This document shows positions 5,604 to 9,779 of a stretch of DNA of 9,779 nucleotides, one piece after another; within the stretch, counting starts at the first letter, position 1; every line of letters starts with the position of its first letter. The stretch is taken from assembly GCA_025055465.1 (NCBI GenBank), contig JANWXA010000063.1, forward strand, positions 1-9,779, written 5' to 3'. A program made the translations under genes and the position numbers. This DNA comes from Candidatus Kapaibacterium sp. (GTDB taxonomy: Bacteria > Bacteroidota > Ignavibacteria > Kapaibacteriales > HRBIN21). The notes beneath the pieces are model-generated. The model saw only the letters and a program-made list of their open reading frames with translations. It made no database searches and had not been told where the DNA came from.

Positions 5604-8589
5604 GGAGAGGATACCCCTGAAGGGTGGAATCTACCTGGAACCACAGCCAATATAGCCCTTCAGGCAGGGACTGCACAGGCATATCCAGTGTGTAAACCCC
5701 AGCCGTTAGGCGTTCATTGACGAGCCAGAGGAGACGTTGCCCTCGAAGATCATGGAGTGCAAGCTGGACGAGGCTCGTTCCGGGTACTCCGAAACGGATT
5801 CGGACTTCAGCAGTTGCCGGCTGAGGGACAGGTGGCTCCACATAAGCACGTGCAACGCGCTGCCGTGTACGGATAAGCATCCCACAACGGTCATATCCCC
5901 TGTATTCTTGCCCCCTCAGCTCACTGCGTAGGAGAAGGGTTCTCGTCACGCATACGCCCCCGATTATGAGCGTGTCTTCGTACCGCCCTGCTTCAGGCAC
6001 TAATGGAGCAAAACACACTTGTAAGCCCCGTTCTCCCCTGGGTGGAATGATCAGGGGCATCTGACCCGGTGGTACCGAGAAGGCAGTCTGCTGGCGGAGT
6101 ACCACAGTTTCCAGCCGCATAGGGAAACGGCCCGTATTATGGAGCCATACTGTATCGCAGCGCAGTTCTCCAAAAGAGCTCGCTACCATGGTCAACAGTC
6201 CTTCCACAGGTGCGATGACCTGCACCGTGAAACCCGGCAAGGTGTCGCCGACGGTCCGCTCATTGCCCGCTCGGTCTCTCAGTCGGAGCTCGTACCACGC
6301 GTCCTCAGTAGGATTGAGGACCCGGACCTGTAAGACCGCCCGCAGTGAATCTTGCCGCAACAAGGTCACCGTGCAGTTAACTTGCTGCAGGACTTCAACC
6401 GCGGCAATACCCGATGCCGGCTCCACAGTATCTGCAACGAACAGCACCTCCTCCCACCCGCAAGAATCTCTCTGGCGTTGCACAGCAGGGGGGAGCTCAT
6501 CGGCGCCGATCGTGACGACAACAACCGCCATGCTATCGGCAACCAGGCAAGTGTCGGCAAGGAGAAGGCGAGCCACATAGGTACCCCGTGCTGCAGCCAC
6601 AAAGCACAGTTGCACCCGCACTTCGCCACCGGGCAGCACGACTGAATCCCCCAGCACTGCGGTCACAGTTGCTTGGGGCGGCAGAGTCCCTACGAACCGC
6701 AGTTGATGAACACGCTTCGGCAGATCCCCACTGTTCCAGACTGTAAAATCCTGGCAATACCGCCGTCCGTCTAAAAGCACCTGCCTCCGAACCTGCGTCG
6801 GACGGACCTGTAATGTAAAGCCCGGTAGGGCAAAATCCCAGAATTGCTCGTAGCCAACCGAATCCCGTGCCCGAAGTCGGAAAAAACCATCAGCAGAGAT
6901 ATCAACCAAGGTTGCTCGAAAGCGTACCGAATCAGCAGGTTTGGGGAAGGGGTCAATGTAGACGTCTACATTCTGCGATCGCACAACCTCTACCGAATGG
7001 AGCCGGCTATCCGTGGAAGCAGTATCGTAGACCACGCCGGCAACAGTGAAACAAGCCTGGCTGGCAAGTAGCCGTGGTGGAGAAACATCCAGCGGACGGT
7101 AGCTGGAACCACCGACATAACCATAGGAATTGGCTGGACCATAACCGTATACATACAAACCCATCCCCGCAGGGCTTCCATCGGGCCAGCGGGCTTCAAC
7201 GTCATGCACGCCGTCCACTGTCGGCAGCCACACATAGGCATATCCGGAAGCACCTATCGGCCGATACAGTGAAGCAGGGATCCGCTGCCCGTCCAGCCAG
7301 AGTTCCGCCCCTCGTGGAAAAACTACCGTGGCATACTGGTCACGGTAAACAGGCTCATATCGCTGAGTCGCAGAATTGTAGTCGTACTTCTGCGCATTGA
7401 TGAAGCGATAGCGCGGCATAAACTGCTGTGCCGGAGGGATCAACATCATGAACGGATCCCCAACATGATCCGTGCGGTTTGCATTCGTTGTCTTGTGAAA
7501 CACCGCTACCAGGACCGGTCCCGTAGCTTGTACCTCTAACGGCTGTGTCAACGCTGCTTGGTAGAACTCCCCACGGCTTAGCACTGCCACCTGCTGCCCG
7601 TTGACAAAAACCGCCGTATTCGGCTGGGCAGACAAGACTCGGTACACATGCATTCCGCGAGGGTCCGCGCCTGTTGAAGGCTCGGGGAAATGCACCACCA
7701 CAGCCGAACGTCCCCAGGTGCTGACAGGCGGGAGCTGTTCTACGAGAATATCCCGCGAGGTCAATTCCGGTACCTCTACCGGCACCGTTGCCCGCTGATG
7801 TCCAGCAAAGACAGCAACAGGTTTTGAAGCTACAATCTCAGTCCCTGTCAAATCCGGACGCAGATTGCCCGGAGTTATCCGAGCCTGTACTAAATAGACC
7901 TCCCCCCGGTTGAGGATAACGTTCTGTTCCTGCAGCCCATTCCAGTATGTGGGGGCCGAAGGGCGGATAGTAACGTGTGTTTGGTCCTCTACTGCCACGA
8001 TAGCAAACTGTGAGGGCGTACTGGCAGACGCCAGGAAATCACCAGAGACGCTACCATCACTGGGATAGCTCATCACCAAGTACTCTCGGTCCAGCACATC
8101 CACCGGCAGAGTCAGGAAAGCATCACTGGTGAAAACCGCCTGTTGAAGGGCGTAGACCGTTACCTCCCCACCTTCTTCTACGACCACATGGAAGGCCTGC
8201 CGAACAGGCTTCTCACACTGTCCGCCCTCGTTGGGTCCGCTGAAGAGTAAGGTCCCACTGTCGTTGTATCCCATGAGTTCCAATCCCCACCACGAACGGG
8301 CGAAAACGTACGGAGCCCGCGGATCACTGATCACAAAGCGCTCCTCCTCCCGCTGTCCCGCACTGTTCCACCACTCGATGAGGCCGCGGCACGGTGCATC
8401 AGAGATAATAAAAATGTAAAGAGAATCCCCAAGCCGTTCGGCCGGATTCGGACTGGTGCGTTGGTTGTGAAAATTCGGCAGAAACGTGAGCCAGAATTCC
8501 CGTCCGCGGCTGTCCCGGATTTGGGCGACTCCGTCTACAACTAAGCAGAGGCTGAACAACAAACAACGGATCCACCGCTGCCACGTCAT
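5590..8589 (-). CDS. Secreted T9SS-tailed surface protein with IgGFc-binding-like N-terminal domain
   Basis: From the ATG at 8589 the product is 999 residues. A signal peptide (about 1-22, ending VDGVAQ) precedes REFWLTFLPN. Residues about 160-385 resemble the IgGFc-binding family domain: FAIVAVEDQTHVTIRP, GEVYLVQA, LTGTEIVASKPVAVFAGHQ, and SRDILVEQLPPVSTWG. Two tandem modules follow (about 502-695 and 697-890), each an Ig-like part, a LPGFT(L/V)QV linker and a cysteine-containing beta domain. A C-terminal T9SS-type tail (about 922-999) has VQLALHDLRGQRLLWLVN, LTAGVYTLDM, LPEGLYW and final LLIVR. It is probably exported to the cell surface; its ligand is unknown, and antibody binding should not be assumed from the family name. 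I chose this start over one at 8655 because it overlaps the phosphatase stop as ATGA and has a strong GGAGG five bases upstream. Confidence 0.88.
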   Translation of the reverse strand: MTWQRWIRCLLFSLCLVVDGVAQIRDSRGREFWLTFLPNFHNQRTSPNPAERLGDSLYIFIISDAPCRGLIEWWNSAGQREEERFVISDPRAPYVFARSWWGLELMGYNDSGTLLFSGPNEGGQCEKPVRQAFHVVVEEGGEVTVYALQQAVFTSDAFLTLPVDVLDREYLVMSYPSDGSVSGDFLASASTPSQFAIVAVEDQTHVTIRPSAPTYWNGLQEQNVILNRGEVYLVQARITPGNLRPDLTGTEIVASKPVAVFAGHQRATVPVEVPELTSRDILVEQLPPVSTWGRSAVVVHFPEPSTGADPRGMHVYRVLSAQPNTAVFVNGQQVAVLSRGEFYQAALTQPLEVQATGPVLVAVFHKTTNANRTDHVGDPFMMLIPPAQQFMPRYRFINAQKYDYNSATQRYEPVYRDQYATVVFPRGAELWLDGQRIPASLYRPIGASGYAYVWLPTVDGVHDVEARWPDGSPAGMGLYVYGYGPANSYGYVGGSSYRPLDVSPPRLLASQACFTVAGVVYDTASTDSRLHSVEVVRSQNVDVYIDPFPKPADSVRFRATLVDISADGFFRLRARDSVGYEQFWDFALPGFTLQVRPTQVRRQVLLDGRRYCQDFTVWNSGDLPKRVHQLRFVGTLPPQATVTAVLGDSVVLPGGEVRVQLCFVAAARGTYVARLLLADTCLVADSMAVVVVTIGADELPPAVQRQRDSCGWEEVLFVADTVEPASGIAAVEVLQQVNCTVTLLRQDSLRAVLQVRVLNPTEDAWYELRLRDRAGNERTVGDTLPGFTVQVIAPVEGLLTMVASSFGELRCDTVWLHNTGRFPMRLETVVLRQQTAFSVPPGQMPLIIPPRGERGLQVCFAPLVPEAGRYEDTLIIGGVCVTRTLLLRSELRGQEYRGYDRCGMLIRTRQRVARAYVEPPVPQPATAEVRIRFGVPGTSLVQLALHDLRGQRLLWLVNERLTAGVYTLDMPVQSLPEGLYWLWFQVDSTLQGYPLLIVR
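5616..5664. repeat. Inverted repeat downstream of the TonB-receptor gene
   Basis: CCTGAAGGG at 5616-5624 is the exact reverse complement of CCCTTCAGG at 5656-5664, with a 31-base spacer. It begins 12 bases after the receptor stop codon and lies inside the 3' end of the opposite-strand surface-protein gene, where the arms encode parts of the SLPEG and TLQG segments. It could form a hairpin in the receptor mRNA tail, but the loop is long and no T-run follows, so a terminator role is weakly supported. Confidence 0.25.
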
Positions 8590-9563
8590 GGCTCCCTCCG
8601 GGGCTGTAGGACCTCCGCAACGTACTGCGGAACACCACCGACAGTAATAAACCAAAGATACAGAGACTGTTTCCCTAAAGCCGCATAGACAAAGCCGGGC
8701 TGTGCTGTGGCAAAGAGTGAGTGGGGCCCATAGGCAGTAGAGCGCACCCCTCCACCTGCCCCCGATACAATACAGACAAAGCGATCATCTGGATGTTTGA
8801 GAAGCTGCAAGTCATGCTCATGGCCGCAGAAGTACGCGACAACCCCATGCCGATCAAAGATTGGCTTCAATAGGCGTAGTAACTCCCGGTTCTCCCCATA
8901 GGCACCGGCAGAACGCAAAGGATGGTGGCCCCAGACGAGCTTCCACACCCCAGGAAAATCTTCAAGAGTGCGTTCAATCCACTTCATCTGGCGCTGTCGC
9001 CCCGCTCCCGAAGTCGCCAGGAGCTCCTGTGTGTCCAGGGCCACAAAGAGCACGGGCGTACTATCATGCAGGTAGCGCACGACGCTGTAGTAGCGCGCCG
9101 GCATGTACCACAGAGGGTTCTGCTTCCCGTAGGCGACTTGGGCTTCTGGCATGCCCTGATAGTCATGGTTCCCCAACACCGGATACCACGGTACTCGCAG
9201 AGTGCTATCAGCGTATATCCGCTCGAATTTGCTTACCCACTGGGGATCGTCCGCCGATCGCACCCCAGCAGGGTAAATATTATCGCCTGTACTCAGAATA
9301 AAGTGAACGGGTGCTCGGCGTGCCATCAACACCATGGACTGAGCCACTTGGCGCTGTATTATCCCTCCCGTCCCCCAATCCCCGAGAACCATCCATCGCA
9401 GGGTTGTATCACTCGCTTCCGGCAAGGAACGCGGAAGCTCTGCCCGAGGCAACGGGGTGCCGAACACACGCACCGCCTTTGGCGCAAGCTCCGCCTGGAC
9501 CAGCCAAAGCTTTGTCCAGTTAGTAACGACGATCACAGCCGCAAGCGCAAAAAGGAGTTGCAT
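8586..9563 (-). CDS. Secreted metallophosphatase of the purple acid phosphatase type
   Basis: This 325-residue protein begins with a hydrophobic signal or anchor segment (about residues 1-24) and has the metallophosphoesterase motifs in order: GDW-G at 61-64 (D62), GDNIYPAGV at 93-101 (D94, Y97), GNHD at 131-134 (N132, H133), WGHHP at 211-215, and GHEH at 247-250 (H248, H250). The Tyr in GDxxY is the iron-binding, charge-transfer residue of purple acid phosphatases, and the layout resembles tartrate-resistant acid phosphatases such as ACP5. The likely role is hydrolysis of phosphate monoesters outside the inner membrane; the natural substrate is unknown. It is the first gene of a two-gene unit, its TGA overlapping the surface-protein ATG. 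Only a weak -7-like TAATTTTC (minus strand, 9590-9597) lies upstream, and no clear ribosome binding site. Confidence 0.9.
   Translation of the reverse strand: MQLLFALAAVIVVTNWTKLWLVQAELAPKAVRVFGTPLPRAELPRSLPEASDTTLRWMVLGDWGTGGIIQRQVAQSMVLMARRAPVHFILSTGDNIYPAGVRSADDPQWVSKFERIYADSTLRVPWYPVLGNHDYQGMPEAQVAYGKQNPLWYMPARYYSVVRYLHDSTPVLFVALDTQELLATSGAGRQRQMKWIERTLEDFPGVWKLVWGHHPLRSAGAYGENRELLRLLKPIFDRHGVVAYFCGHEHDLQLLKHPDDRFVCIVSGAGGGVRSTAYGPHSLFATAQPGFVYAALGKQSLYLWFITVGGVPQYVAEVLQPRREP
8594..8599 (-). promoter_or_regulatory. Strong ribosome binding site for the surface-protein gene
   Basis: The minus strand reads GGAGGGAGCC directly before the ATG at 8589, placing a full GGAGG core five bases upstream. 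Most other starts in the window have weak or no such sequence. It decides the start of the long downstream gene and suggests efficient or coupled translation after the phosphatase. Confidence 0.6.
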
Positions 9564-9615
9564 TCGTCTTCTAACATCGTTGGCCTATTGAAAATTATGT
9601 CCTTCTGTGCAATCC

Positions 9616-9779
9616 ATGCGCAAGCTCAGCTACGAGGAACTCTGTCACCAACGCCTGACACTGGACGAGGTACATCGGGTGCTACGGCATCCAATCTCCC
9701 TTGTGCTCGACAACATCCGTAGTCTGTATAACGTGGGCTCGCTTTTCCGCACTGCGGACGCGATTCGGGCACAAGAAGT
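9616..9779 (+). CDS. SpoU/TrmH-family RNA methyltransferase, N-terminal fragment cut by window edge
   Basis: An ATG at 9616 opens a frame that runs off the right edge after 54 codons. The product starts MRKLSYEELC and contains LVLDNIRSLYNVGSLFRTADA at about residues 30-50, the motif 1 region of the SpoU/TrmH (SPOUT) methyltransferases, which transfer methyl groups from S-adenosylmethionine to the 2'-oxygen of tRNA or rRNA riboses. The family's small members are about 150-200 residues, so roughly a quarter to a third is visible. The knotted SAM-binding C-terminal part lies outside, so tRNA versus rRNA specificity cannot be assigned. A GTG three codons upstream (9607) is an alternative start. 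It diverges from the phosphatase gene across only 52 bases, with no clear promoter or Shine-Dalgarno sequence on this strand. Confidence 0.85.
   Translation, partial: MRKLSYEELCHQRLTLDEVHRVLRHPISLVLDNIRSLYNVGSLFRTADAIRAQE

Noticed and set aside
8590..8655. Longer N-terminus for the surface protein starting at 8655
   Set aside because: The extra 22 residues lie within the phosphatase C-terminus and would precede the signal peptide. The ATG at 8589 has a strong ribosome binding site and an ATGA overlap.
8922..9722. Long plus-strand open frame of 266 codons opposite the phosphatase gene
   Set aside because: It is antisense to a protein with a full set of metallophosphatase motifs, its translation resembles no family, and it runs out of phase over the start of the methyltransferase gene.
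1..9779. CRISPR array, insertion sequence, tRNA or rRNA gene
   Set aside because: By eye I saw no regularly spaced direct repeats, transposase-like product, cloverleaf or ribosomal RNA segment; nearly all bases are occupied by the listed genes.

Overview
The window looks like a chromosomal piece of an aerobic, Gram-negative bacterium of the Bacteroidota/Ignavibacteriota/Kapabacteria (FCB) type. Three things point there: a secreted protein with a C-terminal tail of the type IX secretion (T9SS) kind, a TonB-dependent outer-membrane receptor, and promoter motifs of the form TAnnTTTG, the -7 element known from Bacteroidota. I cannot name a genus. Genes are packed tightly and no gap exceeds 300 bases.

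Left part (about 91-2777, minus strand): a compact operon paaA-paaB-paaC-paaD for the 1,2-phenylacetyl-CoA epoxidase, the oxygen-dependent di-iron enzyme that starts aerobic phenylacetate breakdown. Junctions are 4 bases apart (paaA/paaB), ATGA-overlapping (paaB/paaC) and 7 bases overlapping (paaC/paaD). The reductase gene paaE is not in the window. Bases 1-90 hold a strong hairpin but no gene I can support.

Middle (2847-5603): a Fur-type metalloregulator gene reads toward paaA. A TonB-dependent receptor gene diverges from it across a 126-base gap carrying one TAnnTTTG motif for each direction. The regulator therefore sits between an iron-requiring oxygenase operon and a probable metal or siderophore uptake receptor, which suggests local iron control. 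That is inference.

Right part (5590-9563, minus strand): a two-gene unit of a secreted metallophosphatase with purple-acid-phosphatase motifs and a 999-residue surface protein. The latter has an IgGFc-binding-like N-terminal half, two tandem Ig-like/cysteine-containing modules and a T9SS tail. The genes overlap by ATGA with a strong ribosome binding site. The surface-protein gene meets the receptor gene tail to tail with a 14-base overlap. At the right edge, on the plus strand, begins a truncated SpoU/TrmH-family RNA methyltransferase.

Most of this is recognisable. The least explained parts are the phosphatase plus surface-protein pair, the possible Fur link to paa, and the first 90 bases.
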